Origin: Xanthobacter autotrophicus Py2 | Lineage (GTDB): Bacteria > Pseudomonadota > Alphaproteobacteria > Rhizobiales > Xanthobacteraceae | Assembly (NCBI GenBank): GCA_000017645.1 | Contig: CP000782.1 | Location: 62,001-126,000, forward strand | Length of the DNA stretch: 64,000 nucleotides | Direction: 5' to 3' | Part shown: in pieces, positions 47,794 through 58,206 of the stretch | How positions within the stretch are numbered: the stretch's first letter is position 1 | Layout: each line of letters opens with the position of its first letter | Program-made: the position numbers and the translations under genes | The notes under the pieces: model-generated | What the model saw: only the letters and a program-made list of their open reading frames with translations | Database searches by the model: none | Told to the model about the DNA's origin: nothing

Positions 47794-50793
47794 ATGGGTA
47801 AACGGAGGCTTCTCAAGGTCCAAGATCGACAGAGACTTTTCGATATACCAACCGATGAGGACGGCCTCATCCGGCACTATTCGTTGTCGTCGGCTGACAG
47901 GCTTGAGATTGGACTTTGCAGACGAGAACACAATCGGCTCGGATTTGCCGTTCAGCTCTGCCTGATGCGATATCCAGGCAGGGTGTTGGCGACCGATGAA
48001 ACTCCGCCTCGCGCAATGCTAGAGTACGTTGCTGAGCAGATTGGCGCCGACGCTGGAAAGTTTGCGCTCTATGCACGCCGTGAAGAAACGCGGCGCGATC
48101 ACATTGCTCGCTTGATGGTTTATCTGGCCGCGCGGAGCGCGACGGGGCAAGACCGTAGGGCTGCGCTGTTGGCTGCAATTCAGGCGGCCACGATGTCCGA
48201 CGACGGTGGCGCGATAGCGAGTGCTACTGTCGCCATGTTTCGTGAACGCGGATCTCTTCTGCCAGCAATCGACACGATCGAACGGATCGGTCTTGCTGCC
48301 CGCGCCATTGCCCGTCGGCGGGCAGAGAGAGCGCTGATCGAAGAAATTTCGGTCGATACGCTTCAATCGTTGGATAAGCTGTTGGAGGTTGACCCGGCCA
48401 TCGGCCAGACGCGATTTCACTGGCTGCGATCAGCGCCGGATGCGCCAGGTACGTCAAACCTGGTCGGGCTGACCGAACGGATTGCCTTCCTGCGCGAGCT
48501 AGAAATCGATCCGAGATTGCAGATACGCATATCGTCTGGACGGTGGGATCAGATGATCCGTGAAGGCAACGCCACACCGGCATGGCTGGCCAACGACTTC
48601 AATGCCAGCCGTCGACACGCGCTGATCGTGGCGCAGATTATCAAGCTCGGCCAGAAGCTCACGGACGATGCAGTGTCGATGTTCATCAAGCTGATAGGTC
48701 GGCTGTTCTCGCAAGCCAATAACCGCAAGAAGCAGCGGCACATGGACTGCAGGCCGGATACCGCCAAAGCGCTACGCATGTTCCTGGACACGATCACAGC
48801 CCTGCAGTCCGCGAACGATTATGGCCGGAACGCATTGGAGGTTCTCGATCAGGAAGTTGGATGGCACCGGTTGCTTCGGATGAAGCCTGAGCTTGAGTCG
48901 ATGGTCGACGACAACGAGGCATCGCCCTTGACCTTAGCGGTCGAGCAATATGCCACCGTCAACAAGTATGCCGGTGCGTTTCTGCAAGCGTTCACGTTCC
49001 GCTCAGCGCGCCGCCACGATCCCCTTCTTGCGGCGATTTTCCTGCTGAAGCGGCTCTATGCCGAGAAGCGGCGGACCCTTCCGGATCGCGTCCCGGTCAC
49101 CCACCTCAGCCAAGTTGATCGACGGCTAATCCTCGGGCAGGAGAAGCCCGATCGCCGTCTCTATGAGATTGCAACCCTCGCGGCTTTGCGAGACCGGCTT
49201 AGATCTGCGGACATTTGGGTCGATGGCAGCCGATCCTTCCGACCGATCGACGAGCACCTGATGCCGCGGTCAACGTTCACCATCCTGAAAGATGAAGATC
49301 GCCTCGGACTTGGTGTCCAAGAAGACGGCGCGGCGTGGCTTACCGAAGCGCGGCAGATGCTCGACTTCAACCTGAAGCGCCTGGCGTACAGGGCACGATC
49401 CGGGAGGCTCGAAGGTGTTCGCCTTGAAGCTGGTACCTTGATCGTCACGCCGACCGCCGGCGAGGTTCCTGCTGCAGCGGAGGAACTGAACGCCGAGATC
49501 AGCGAGCTTTATCCGTTGGTCGAGGTGCCGGACCTCCTGCGGGAAGTGCACGAATGGACCGGCTTTGCGGATTGCTTCACGCATGTTCGAACGGGTGACA
49601 CTCCGAGGAATGTCTCGGCCATGCTGGCTGGCGTACTGGCCGATGCGACCAATCTCGGTCCAAAGCGAATGGCCAGCGCGTCCAAAGGCATCAGCGCTCA
49701 CCAGATCAGTTGGATGCGAGCCTTCCATGCCCGGTCAGAGACCTACCGCGCGGCCCAGGCCTGCGTGACGGACGCACACACCCGCCATCCGCATTCTTGC
49801 CTTTGGGGCAATGGCACGACGTCATCATCCGATGGCCAATTCTTCCGAGCAAGCGACCGAGCCGCAAAGCGCGGAGATATCAATCTACATTACGGCAGTG
49901 AGCCCGGATCGAAGTTCTACAGCCATCTGTCAGATCAGTACGGCTACTTCAGCATCTTGCCCATCAGCCCGACCGAAAGCGAGGCTGCCTATGTGCTCGA
50001 CGGACTATTCGATCAGGACACAATCCTCGAAATACAGGAGCACTTCACCGACACCGGCGGCGCGAGCGATCACGTCTTTGGGCTATTCGCTCTGATCGGC
50101 AAGCGGTTCGCACCACGACTGCGCAATCTCAAAGATCGGAAGTTCCACACGTTCGAGAAAGGCGATGCATACCCGGCGCTGTCGAACCACATCGGGGCGC
50201 CGATCAACACCACCCTGATCCTCGATCACTGGGATGATCTGCTTCATCTCGCGGCATCGATCACCACCCGTGCCGTTGTGCCCTCTACGATTTTGAAGAA
50301 GCTCTCGGCATCACCGAAGGAAAGCCAGCTGGCCAAGGCTCTTCGGGAACTCGGCCGCATCGAGCGGTCGCTCTTCATGACCGAATGGTACTCGAACTCG
50401 ACATTGCGCCGGCGCTGCCAAGCCGGCCTCAACAAGGGCGAGGCAGCGCACAAACTCAAACGCGCAGTCTTCTTCCATGAGCGTGGCGAACTCCGCGACC
50501 GGTCGTTCGAAAGTCAGGCATTCCGCGCATCGGGCCTCAATCTTGTCGTCAGCGCGATCGTCCACTGGAACACGGTCTATCTCGACCGCGCGGTCAAAGA
50601 GCTCAAACGAGCGGGAAGGAACATTCCAGAGTCCCTGTTGAGGCATATCTCGCCACTGAGTTGGGAGCATATCAACCTGACAGGCATCTACACCTGGGAC
50701 AGCGAGCAACATCTCCCGGAAGGCTTCAGATTGCTTCGCCTCCCGGCTGGGCTACGGCGTGCCGCACAACGTTCCTGCTCCGTTCGACCTTAG
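47794..50793 (+). CDS. tnpA: Tn3-family transposase TnpA
   Basis: A 999-residue transposase. N-terminal DUF4158-like segment ([25 protein letters not shown]), central coiled region and C-terminal catalytic DDE domain ([18 protein letters not shown] with the first Asp, [25 protein letters not shown], and [10 protein letters not shown] near the end). It starts at ATG 47794; its stop lies inside the right inverted repeat. No frameshift, so probably active. Confidence 0.93.
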   Translation: MGKRRLLKVQDRQRLFDIPTDEDGLIRHYSLSSADRLEIGLCRREHNRLGFAVQLCLMRYPGRVLATDETPPRAMLEYVAEQIGADAGKFALYARREETRRDHIARLMVYLAARSATGQDRRAALLAAIQAATMSDDGGAIASATVAMFRERGSLLPAIDTIERIGLAARAIARRRAERALIEEISVDTLQSLDKLLEVDPAIGQTRFHWLRSAPDAPGTSNLVGLTERIAFLRELEIDPRLQIRISSGRWDQMIREGNATPAWLANDFNASRRHALIVAQIIKLGQKLTDDAVSMFIKLIGRLFSQANNRKKQRHMDCRPDTAKALRMFLDTITALQSANDYGRNALEVLDQEVGWHRLLRMKPELESMVDDNEASPLTLAVEQYATVNKYAGAFLQAFTFRSARRHDPLLAAIFLLKRLYAEKRRTLPDRVPVTHLSQVDRRLILGQEKPDRRLYEIATLAALRDRLRSADIWVDGSRSFRPIDEHLMPRSTFTILKDEDRLGLGVQEDGAAWLTEARQMLDFNLKRLAYRARSGRLEGVRLEAGTLIVTPTAGEVPAAAEELNAEISELYPLVEVPDLLREVHEWTGFADCFTHVRTGDTPRNVSAMLAGVLADATNLGPKRMASASKGISAHQISWMRAFHARSETYRAAQACVTDAHTRHPHSCLWGNGTTSSSDGQFFRASDRAAKRGDINLHYGSEPGSKFYSHLSDQYGYFSILPISPTESEAAYVLDGLFDQDTILEIQEHFTDTGGASDHVFGLFALIGKRFAPRLRNLKDRKFHTFEKGDAYPALSNHIGAPINTTLILDHWDDLLHLAASITTRAVVPSTILKKLSASPKESQLAKALRELGRIERSLFMTEWYSNSTLRRRCQAGLNKGEAAHKLKRAVFFHERGELRDRSFESQAFRASGLNLVVSAIVHWNTVYLDRAVKELKRAGRNIPESLLRHISPLSWEHINLTGIYTWDSEQHLPEGFRLLRLPAGLRRAAQRSCSVRP

Positions 50794-50826
50794 CGTACGA
50801 TTTCGAACTGCTCTTGTCCCGACCCC
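50789..50826 (-). repeat. Right 38-bp inverted repeat of Tn3-family element
   Basis: Reverse complement begins GGGGTCGGGACAAGAGCAGT. The tnpA stop codon at 50791-50793 is contained in it. Confidence 0.93.
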
Positions 50827-50855
50827 TATGGGTACCATCCGTTTCGGTTGATCCA

Positions 50856-51380
50856 CTAGGACCACGATGATTGGTCCTGCGGCAGCCGATGATCGGGATC
50901 GTGGACCATGACCGTGTCGTCAGCGAGAAGATTGGCTGGAAAGATCATCAGGTTGGTGCCGCCGGCATGGCGAAGTGAGGGAAACAGGATGCCGCGAAGC
51001 CCGGCAGTGATCACTCGATCAGCGAGCCTCCAGGATAGAGGGACTTTTCCGTCGATGCGGGCAATGCGGCGCCACGCACAATCCCAGTCCTTCCAGGCGT
51101 CATCCCAGACGCTCGGATCGAATCCCTGGGACAGATCCGCGACTTCGCCGAGCGTGACCGTGTAGGCGGCAAGGGTTGCCGGCGGCGTGATGCTGGCGCC
51201 TTGCCGGTATTCTTCAAGGGCTGTCTGCGGCGCGCGGGAGAGATAAAGAGCCTCGACGCCGGGCCGGTTAAACCGGCCACCATCTATAGCGGCACCCGCG
51301 CCGCTCGTCGGCAGGAACGCCCATTTAGGTGTTAGATAGCGGTGGAATATCTCGTCCGGACCGAGGTGGGCGATCTTCAC
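50856..51380 (-). CDS. RES-domain toxin
   Basis: A 174-residue protein of the RES family: YLTPKWAFLPTSGAGAAIDGGRFNRPG (Arg), ALEEYRQGA (Glu) and a later conserved Ser give the RES residues. Such toxins are NAD-degrading or ADP-ribosylating. It overlaps the stop of the upstream antitoxin by 4 bp (ATGA), typical for this module. Complete, with its 3' end 30 bp from the Tn3 end. Confidence 0.88.
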   Translation of the reverse strand: MKIAHLGPDEIFHRYLTPKWAFLPTSGAGAAIDGGRFNRPGVEALYLSRAPQTALEEYRQGASITPPATLAAYTVTLGEVADLSQGFDPSVWDDAWKDWDCAWRRIARIDGKVPLSWRLADRVITAGLRGILFPSLRHAGGTNLMIFPANLLADDTVMVHDPDHRLPQDQSSWS

Positions 51381-51763
51381 CCACGGGCTCCGTTCTCGAG
51401 ATCGCGGATGAAGGCCAGCACCGCCTCTACCTGGCCATCGGCCACGAGCTCAGCCGCCGTGCGATGCCCATAATCGGCGATCGGCTCGTTCCGGTACCAA
51501 TAAATCGCCTTGTCGATATCCCCGGTGAGTTCCGTGGTTGCCGAGATCACCTTCACCATTTCGCGCATCCGTCCCTGCAGCCGCTCGGAAGAGGGGTTGC
51601 GCAAGGTGTTGCGATGAACGCCGGTGAGCTGGGCCAGGTTGGCAACGTTGACGCCGAGTGCCTTAGACAGGCGCTTCGGCGAGATATAGGGCGTCCGGGG
51701 CTCCTGAAGGCTGTCGACGAAGCCGGAAACCATTGCAGTGTGAGCTAGCTGAGCCTGGGCCAT
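51377..51763 (-). CDS. Xre/MbcA/ParS-type antitoxin
   Basis: A 128-residue protein with an Xre-like helix-turn-helix (SPKRLSKALGVNVANLAQLTGVHRNTLR) and a C-terminal DUF2384 domain (AIYWYRNEPIADYGHRTAAELVADGQVEAV). This binds and inhibits the adjacent RES toxin and represses the operon. It is first in the two-gene operon. Confidence 0.88.
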   Translation of the reverse strand: MAQAQLAHTAMVSGFVDSLQEPRTPYISPKRLSKALGVNVANLAQLTGVHRNTLRNPSSERLQGRMREMVKVISATTELTGDIDKAIYWYRNEPIADYGHRTAAELVADGQVEAVLAFIRDLENGARG

Positions 51764-51849
51764 GGCAGAACCTCGCTTGTGTCATGCACAATATATGCAC
51801 ATTTCAAAGCACATCAAGGTGCGGCTCTGTCCAAGGCGGTCGATAGGCG

Positions 51850-52578
51850 TTCCACTGCGAAGTCGGGTCAGGGCTGCCGGACTATGGTGCCCACGATATT
51901 GACGAGAATACGCGCAGCGGTGAGCGCCGACAGGCCCTCTATGTCGAAGACGGGCAGGTTGATTTCAAGGGCAAGGCGAAAGCCTTCGCCCGGACGTACG
52001 CCTTCATCTCGGCCATCCTGCCGTTCACGAACGCCGAATGGGAAAAACTCTCGATCTTCCAGAATTTCCTCGCGCCCAAGCTGCCGGCTCCGCGGGAGGA
52101 GGACCTCTCAAAGGGCATTCTCGAAGCGATCGACATGGATAGCTACCGGGTCGAGAAGCAGGCCGCGCAGCGGGTGCAATTGGCGGATCAAGATGCCGAG
52201 ATCGACCCTGTTCCCACCGATGGCGGCGGCCACAAGGCGGACCCTGAACTCGACCGGCTGTCCAATATCATTCGCGGTTTCAACGATCTGTTCGGGAACA
52301 TCGCCTGGGAGGACGGCGACCGCATCCGGCAACTGATCGCAAACGAGATTCCGAACAAGGTGGCCGCGAACGCCGCCTATCAGAATGCAAAGCAGAACTT
52401 AGACAAGCAGAACGCTCGCATTGAACACGACAAGGCGCTCGGGAGCGTCATCATTGGGTTGATGAAGGACGACACGGAACTGTTCAAACAGTTCAGCGAC
52501 AATCCTGAATTCAAGCGATGGCTCGCCGATACCATCTTCTCGGCGACATATGACCGGCCGGCGTCACCGCCGCCGTGA
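51850..52578 (+). pseudogene. HsdR C-terminal remnant (type I restriction enzyme)
   Basis: An open frame from about 51850 encodes GLPDYGAHDIDENTRSG, ALYVEDGQVDFKGKAKAFAR, LPAPREEDLSKGILEAIDMD and VPTDGGGHKADPELDRLSNI. This is the EcoEI-type C-terminal region of HsdR. The motor and nuclease domains are gone; a stop lies just upstream. ATG 52135 could start a 147-residue peptide, but that is not a natural gene. No hsdM or hsdS is present. Confidence 0.78.
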
Positions 52579-52841
52579 GACCGGGGACGTGCCAAGGGCC
52601 GATGACGAGACAGACGGGGAATGACGGCGATGCCGGTGCGCAGGGGGCAATAAGCTCGAACGCTGGGAGATCGCCCTGATCAAGGCCATGGTTGCCGATG
52701 GGCGATGGCCGAACGATCAGGATATCCTCGCTCACTTCAGCGCGCCGCCGCCGAGGCGGCGATCAGCGCGGGACAGGTGGGGATCCCCCATGGGGCGGGG
52801 CCTCCATCGCGCGCTTTCCCGATCGATCAGGCCACCCGCGA

Positions 52842-55685
52842 TCATGCTGATCGTTCGGAGACGCCGGCGGATATCGTGTCCCCGCCAATCCTTCGCGTCG
52901 CGATCTTGCTCAACTCGCACAGCCACAGCACCGAACTCGACACCGCGGCACAGAACAGCCAGTCTCCAGCGCCCAGGCTGACGGTCGAGAACGCCTCCTG
53001 CAGGACGGGCGTATAGACCACGAAAGCGTGCAGCAGCAGCGAAAGCACAACGGCCCCCCAGAGCCAGTGGTTCGTGAAGAGGCCATGGAATGCGCTGCGA
53101 TTGTCGGAGCGCGCATTGAAGACGTTGAAGAGCTGGAACATCACCAGAGTGGTGAAGGCCATGGTCTGGCCATAGGCGAGCGTGCCCGTGCCTTCGATCA
53201 TTCCTCCAGGCAGCGCGGCGTCGAGCACGAGCAGCGTGCCGACCGCCATGATCGCGCCGACAAGGAAAATGCCACCCCACATCCGGCCCGTGATCACGCC
53301 TTCGCCGCGCGGGCGTGGCGGCCGGCGCATCACATCGTCGTCGGCGGGATCGACACCGAGAGCCAGCGCCGGCGCACCGTCGGTGACCAGATTGATCCAC
53401 AGTATCTGCGTCGCCAGGAGCGGGAGCACGACGCCTCCGGTCGCAGCGCCGGTCAGTCCGATCATGTCGGCGAGGAGAATGCCGAAGAACATCGTCATGA
53501 CCTCCCCGATATTCGACGACAGCAGGTAGCGCAGAAACTTCCTGATGTTGGAGAAGATCGCCCGCCCCTCTTCGATGGCAGCGACGATGGTGGCGAAATT
53601 GTCGTCCGCCAGCACCATGTCGGCCGCTTCCTTGGAGACGTCGGTGCCGGTGATCCCCATGGCGACGCCAATATCGGCGGCCTTGAGCGCGGGGGCATCG
53701 TTGACGCCGTCGCCCGTCATGGCCACCGTCTCTCCTGCGCGCTGCAGCGCTTTGACGATCCGCAGCTTGTGCTCGGGATTGACACGCGCATAAACCGAGA
53801 CCTCCTGAACGGTTCGGTCCAGTTCCGCCTCGGTCATGGCCGCGAGCTCCGCGCCAGTGACGGCGCGGCCTTCGGCGGTGATGCCAAGCTCGGCGGCGAT
53901 GATCGCCGCCGTCACTGGATGATCGCCGGTGATCAGGATGGAGCGGATGCCTGCGGCCTGCGCCCGCGCCACCGCCTCGCGCGCTTCCCGACGCGGTGGA
54001 TCGATCATGCCAATCAGGCCGAGGAAGACGAGATCGTGCTCCGCATCCTCCTCGAAGGCGTCATAGTCGGGACGATCGGCCGGCAGCGAGCGGAAGGCGA
54101 CGCCAAGCGTGCGCAACGCCTCTTGGGCGAGCGCGTCGTTGCTCGCCATGATCTCGGCCCTGCGCGCATCGGTGAGCGCGACGGTGTCCCGGCCGACAAG
54201 TTCCTCGGTGCAGCGCGCGAGCAGAATATCCGGCGCGCCCTTGGTCACCATGATCAGACGCTCGGGCTGCTCTGCATCGGTATGGACGGTGCTCATCAGT
54301 TTGCGTTCGGAGGAAAACGGCACCTCGCCGACCCTCGCGAAGCGCGCATTGAGGGCTTCCGACAGTAGGCCGGCCTTGCGTGCCGCAACGATCAGCGCCC
54401 CCTCGGTTGGGTCCCCCTGGACGGACCAGTTGCCGTCGCGCTGCTGCAGAATCGCATTATTGGCCCGCTCGGCGGCCGTCAGCGCGCGCGCAAGCTCGAA
54501 CTGCAAGGTCTCGCCGGGCGATGGCATGCCGACGAACTCCACATCTCCGTGCGGCGCGTATCCGGTCCCGGACAGGTTCGCGGCGCCGCTCGCCGTCACG
54601 ACCCGGCGCACCGTCATCTCGTTCCGGGTCAGCGTCCCGGTCTTGTCGGAGGCGATGACGGTCGCCGAGCCGAGCGTCTCCACCGCGACGAGGCGGCGAA
54701 TGATCGCCTTGTTCTTCGCCAGGCGCTGCATGCCGAGCGACAGCACGGCGGTGACCACCGCCGGCAATCCTTCCGGCACCGCGGCGACGGCAAGGGCGAC
54801 GCCGAGGATCAGCACGTCGAATATTTCCGAGAAGCCGCGGACATCGCTGACAAGGAAGATGGTGCCGATCATCGCGATGGCGATCAGGACAACGGTGACC
54901 GCCAGCGCTTTGCCGACGCGGTCGAGCTCCCGCTGCAGCGGCGTGATCTCGTCCGGGGCTTTTTCCAGCATGCCGGCGATGCGCCCCATGGCGGTCCGCG
55001 TTCCGGTCGCGGTAACGACGGCGCGGCCATGTCCGTAGACCGCATTGGTCCCGCTGAAGACCATATCGTGCTGGTCGCCGAGCTCGGGCGTGCCGGTGAC
55101 GGACGCGACGTCCTTCGAAACCGGCAGGCTCTCGCCGGTGAGGGCGGCCTCCACCGTCTGCAGGGAGGCGGATTCGATCAGCCGCGCATCGGCCGGAATG
55201 GTATCGCCTTCCGCAACGAGGACGATGTCTCCGGGCACGAGCTCGGCCGCCGGGATGCTCCGTCTGTCGCCGTCGCGGATGACGCTCGAATGTGTGGCGG
55301 ACAGTTGCCGCAGGGCCGCGGCGGCGCGCTCGGCCCGAGCCTCTTGAATGTAGCCCATCAGCGCGTTGAGAATCACGATCGCGAAGATCGCCAGCGCCTC
55401 GTAGGGCAGCGCCGTGTCGCGCTCCTGCAGCCAGATCGCAGCGGAAATCGTCGCCGCGGCGAGCAGCAGAAGCACCAGCACATCGGTGAATTGCTCGAGG
55501 AACTTCAGCCATTGCGGACGCGGCGGCACCGCGTCCAGCTCGTTGCGGCCATAGAGCGCCAGGCGCCGCGCCGCCTCCGTCGGGCCGAGGCCGGACTGCG
55601 GCTGCGTCTTCAAGGCGGCGGCGACTTCTTCGGCAGTCTGCCGGTACGGCTTATCGATGATCGGGTCGGTGGGTGTGACGGGCAT
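52842..55685 (-). CDS. P2-type cation-transporting ATPase (calcium-pump-like)
   Basis: A 947-residue inner-membrane pump with the SERCA-like layout: N-terminal cation-ATPase domain (ARRLALYGRNEL), actuator TGES, M4 motif AAVPEGLPAVV, phosphorylation site DKTGTLT (D347), [17 protein letters not shown] hinge and six C-terminal helices. PEGL in M4 groups it with Ca or Mn pumps rather than heavy-metal pumps. ATG 55685 removes an unlikely N-terminal extension. It is a single transcription unit running leftward; the 260 bp downstream hold no gene. Confidence 0.92.
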   Translation of the reverse strand: MPVTPTDPIIDKPYRQTAEEVAAALKTQPQSGLGPTEAARRLALYGRNELDAVPPRPQWLKFLEQFTDVLVLLLLAAATISAAIWLQERDTALPYEALAIFAIVILNALMGYIQEARAERAAAALRQLSATHSSVIRDGDRRSIPAAELVPGDIVLVAEGDTIPADARLIESASLQTVEAALTGESLPVSKDVASVTGTPELGDQHDMVFSGTNAVYGHGRAVVTATGTRTAMGRIAGMLEKAPDEITPLQRELDRVGKALAVTVVLIAIAMIGTIFLVSDVRGFSEIFDVLILGVALAVAAVPEGLPAVVTAVLSLGMQRLAKNKAIIRRLVAVETLGSATVIASDKTGTLTRNEMTVRRVVTASGAANLSGTGYAPHGDVEFVGMPSPGETLQFELARALTAAERANNAILQQRDGNWSVQGDPTEGALIVAARKAGLLSEALNARFARVGEVPFSSERKLMSTVHTDAEQPERLIMVTKGAPDILLARCTEELVGRDTVALTDARRAEIMASNDALAQEALRTLGVAFRSLPADRPDYDAFEEDAEHDLVFLGLIGMIDPPRREAREAVARAQAAGIRSILITGDHPVTAAIIAAELGITAEGRAVTGAELAAMTEAELDRTVQEVSVYARVNPEHKLRIVKALQRAGETVAMTGDGVNDAPALKAADIGVAMGITGTDVSKEAADMVLADDNFATIVAAIEEGRAIFSNIRKFLRYLLSSNIGEVMTMFFGILLADMIGLTGAATGGVVLPLLATQILWINLVTDGAPALALGVDPADDDVMRRPPRPRGEGVITGRMWGGIFLVGAIMAVGTLLVLDAALPGGMIEGTGTLAYGQTMAFTTLVMFQLFNVFNARSDNRSAFHGLFTNHWLWGAVVLSLLLHAFVVYTPVLQEAFSTVSLGAGDWLFCAAVSSSVLWLCELSKIATRRIGGDTISAGVSERSA

Positions 55686-55916
55686 GCCGCAACGATACGC
55701 ATCCGCGAAGGATTGCAATACGGGACTTCTCTTGGCGCCCTATCTATGCCAAGTCGGCCATACCGCTTCAATGGCGAAGGGCGCTCTTCGACGAGATGGA
55801 CGAAGCCGGTCACAGTCGCGACGGGGACGAAGAACACGAGGTCGTTGCCGAGCGTGGCCAGTTCCGTGGCAATTTCCAGAAGGATTGCATCCTTCATATC
55901 CATTGGCCCGACGGAT

Positions 55917-56855
55917 TCAAGAATGCAGCTGCTCCTCGGTGAACGGCGACCAGTCGGCAACAAACAACGCCGCGATCAGAGGACCGATGACGAAGCCATT
56001 CATGCCGATTAACGAGAGGCCGCCAACCGTCGATATGAGGACGACGTAGTCCGGCAAACGCCTTCCTCTTCCGACCAAGGCCGGCCGTAGGAAATTGTCG
56101 ATCGTGCTGATAACCAGCACACCGACCGCCAACAGGATCGCGCCCGTCAAATAGTCCGAGATGAGAGCGGATGCCCATGCCGATGAGAGATCGCCTTCCG
56201 AGCACTGCACGCGCTCGAAACCGCCGGGTCGCGCCTCCATGTGCTTGAGGAGACGCTGCTCCATGTCGTAAGCGTCGACGGACGTCGGCCAGCGGTGCGT
56301 CAGATAAACGGAACACTGTTCGTTGAGGACCTCGACAGGGCCATGTTGGTTTACTGCCGCGAGCCGACCCTGCACATCTTCCGCGTGGCCGATCTTGAAG
56401 AGGTTTCGCTTCCCGAACCTGAATGCATAGGTCGAAGCCGCGCCGTGTCCCGACCGCTCGACCATGTAGTTGGCATCGCCTGGGCGCGGGCCGGTTGTCG
56501 GACGATGCCCCTCGTTGAGCCTGCGCATGCGCTTCAGAGTGGGCAATTCCGGAATCAGGAGCCTTTCTGCCGGCAACGCGAGGACTCTGGCAACATCCTC
56601 CTCGCCGATCTCTTCGACGCCGGGGGTCGCTACCATTGTGAGCTGGCTCGCCAGGACGTCGGACAGGAGTGGCGGTGGGCCGAAACGCCACGCTTCGGCC
56701 AGGGCGACGGCATGCGGAAACTTATAGTTTCCACCGTCGTCGAAATCGCGCGCGTCCAGATCCGCATGATCGACGATCTCTAGATGCCGTAATAGGCCGG
56801 TGCAGGGCGTGCGATCAGAACCGTGCTGGTTAGCCGCCTTGCCTTCCGAAGGCAC
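55917..56855 (-). pseudogene. Chimeric ORF: T5orf172/MUG113-type nuclease joined to AI-2E transporter C-terminus
   Basis: A 312-codon ORF. Residues 1 to about 230 look like a GIY-YIG-superfamily protein (T5orf172/MUG113): LEIVDHADLDARDF, PPPLLSDVLASQLTMV, YAFRFGKRNLFKIGHAEDVQGRL and AYDMEQRLLKHM. From ISDYLTGAILLAVG onward the sequence is the last 80 residues of an AI-2E/PerM-type exporter (DNFLRPALVGRGRRLPDYVVLISTVGGL, FVIGPLIAALFVA). Such a fusion has no plausible function and is best read as an in-frame deletion junction near 56160. Part of the nuclease might still fold. Confidence 0.72.
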
Positions 56856-56882
56856 CCCGATTGTTCGTCCATGGCTGTGCGC

Positions 56883-57356
56883 TCAGTTCGGAATCGGGCT
56901 GGCGCTGCGGAAGCGCATGAACAGGCTCGGCGTTGCGGAACCGAAAGCCATCACGTCGTAGGTCTCCGGTTCCATTCCGGCAACGTCCATGCCCGGCGAT
57001 CCCACCGGCATGCCGGCAACGGCAATGCCGCGTACGGACGGACGCGCAGCCAGGAGCCGGATCAAAGCCGTGGCTGGAACATGGCCTTCGAGAAGGTAGT
57101 TTTCGACCTCGGCCGTGTGGCAGGACCAGAGCGCCGAGGGAATCCCAAAGCGAACTTTGATTGCGTTCATCCTTGGCTCCTCGACGATCGTCATGGAAAA
57201 GCCGGCCTTCGCGATGTGGTCGGCCCAGGCCCCGCAACAGGCGCAGGACGGATCCTTGTAGACCGTGACCAAAGGTCGGGTGGCGGCCCTGGCAGCCGTT
57301 GGCGCGAGCAGTGCCGCGGCAACGAGCAGGAGCATTCGTCTGCGATCCGTGTTCAT
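56883..57356 (-). CDS. DUF411 metal-binding protein
   Basis: A 157-residue exported protein: signal peptide (LLLVAAALLAPTAARAA), then VYKDPSCACCGAWADHI with a CxCC copper site, WSCHTAEVENYLLEGHVPA with a second Cys-His, and GIAVAGMPVGSPGM. This is the DUF411/CopG-like family found in copper clusters. Last gene in a leftward cluster of five or more. Confidence 0.88.
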   Translation of the reverse strand: MNTDRRRMLLLVAAALLAPTAARAATRPLVTVYKDPSCACCGAWADHIAKAGFSMTIVEEPRMNAIKVRFGIPSALWSCHTAEVENYLLEGHVPATALIRLLAARPSVRGIAVAGMPVGSPGMDVAGMEPETYDVMAFGSATPSLFMRFRSASPIPN

Positions 57357-57411
57357 CGGGTGGTCCTCCGGGGACGGGGAGCGCCGCAGCGCTCCCCGGG
57401 ATAACAGGATG

Positions 57412-57699
57412 TTAGTTCGCCTTGGCGATCATGGTGACCGTCAGACGGCCATTCACACGATCGGCCTCGAACTTGACCTTGTCGCCGACCTTGACCGCTT
57501 TCAGCATGGCCGGTTCGGCGACGGCAAAGACCATCGTCATTCCATCCATGTCGAGATTTTTGATCGGCCCATGCTTGAGCGTGATCTTGCCCTGGGCCTG
57601 GTCGATCTTGGTGATTTGCCCGTCGACCGGCGCGGTCTGTGCCAAGGCGACGGTAGAGAACGCCGAGATCGCAGCTGCCATCATGAATTTGCGCATCAT
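57412..57699 (-). CDS. CusF-like periplasmic copper-binding protein
   Basis: A 95-residue protein with a signal peptide ending near ALAQTAPV. The core GQITKIDQAQGKITLKHGPI, NLDMDGMTMVFAV contains the His, Met-x-Met pattern of CusF_Ec domains that bind Cu(I)/Ag(I). Translation starts at the methionine of MMRKFMMAAAIS; the longer ORF is unrelated. Confidence 0.9.
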   Translation of the reverse strand: MMRKFMMAAAISAFSTVALAQTAPVDGQITKIDQAQGKITLKHGPIKNLDMDGMTMVFAVAEPAMLKAVKVGDKVKFEADRVNGRLTVTMIAKAN

Positions 57700-57722
57700 T
57701 CTGCTCTTTCTCTTCGGCTCGG

Positions 57723-58193
57723 TCACTTGACGACAATCTTGCCGAACATGCCGGCTTCTCGGTGACCCGGGATCAGACAGGAAAAGTCGAACTCGCCTGC
57801 CTTCGTAAACTTCCACACAATCTCCCCCGTCTTCTTCGGAGCGAGACGCTTAGCGTTGGGATCGTCGTGCTCCATGTCGGGGTTCTTCGCCATTTCGACG
57901 GCGTGTTTGAGATTTTCGTCCAGAGTGGCAAGGACGATTTCGTGGTCGAGCTCGCCGTTGTTACGGATGGCGAACTTGACCTGCTCACCCTTGCGGATAT
58001 CGATCTTGTTCGGGATAAACACCATCTTCCCGTCCGATTCGCGCATGGTGATCTGGATAGTACGTGCCGGTTTCTTGGGATCTCCAGGTTCGCCATACGC
58101 ACGCTCATCGCCACTGGAGTGGCCTGCGTCCGCCAGCGCGGCCGTGGATAGTGATAGGGCCGCGAGAGCGGCGACCAAAATTCTCGTCTTCAT
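57723..58193 (-). CDS. Cupredoxin-domain copper protein
   Basis: A 156-residue exported cupredoxin. Signal peptide ends near ALADAGHS. Type I copper ligands are visible: His in GELDHEIV, and Cys-x4-His-x4-Met in CLIPGHREAGM. MVFIPNKIDIRKGEQVKF is the typical strand pair. It probably carries copper or electrons near the CopA-type oxidase upstream in the operon. Confidence 0.9.
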   Translation of the reverse strand: MKTRILVAALAALSLSTAALADAGHSSGDERAYGEPGDPKKPARTIQITMRESDGKMVFIPNKIDIRKGEQVKFAIRNNGELDHEIVLATLDENLKHAVEMAKNPDMEHDDPNAKRLAPKKTGEIVWKFTKAGEFDFSCLIPGHREAGMFGKIVVK

Positions 58194-58206
58194 CTGGAAT
58201 TCCTTC

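Larger units (their letters stand above)
47611..50826 (+). mobile_element. Tn3-family transposon, 3216 bp, tnpA only
   Basis: Bounded by 38-bp inverted repeats beginning GGGGTCGG and ending CGTACGCTAAG (2 mismatches). It carries only a tnpA; no resolvase or passenger gene. The flanking 5-mers (ACATT and TATGG) do not match, so there is no target duplication. The gene cut on the left does not resume on the right. The insertion was followed by an adjacent deletion or by recombination between copies. Confidence 0.93.

Noticed and set aside
55610..55903. Short ORF beginning MDMKDAILLEIATELA between the P2-type ATPase and the chimeric ORF
   Set aside because: It overlaps the start of the ATPase gene region, loses protein-like character after about 50 residues, and has no recognisable family; possibly a remnant.
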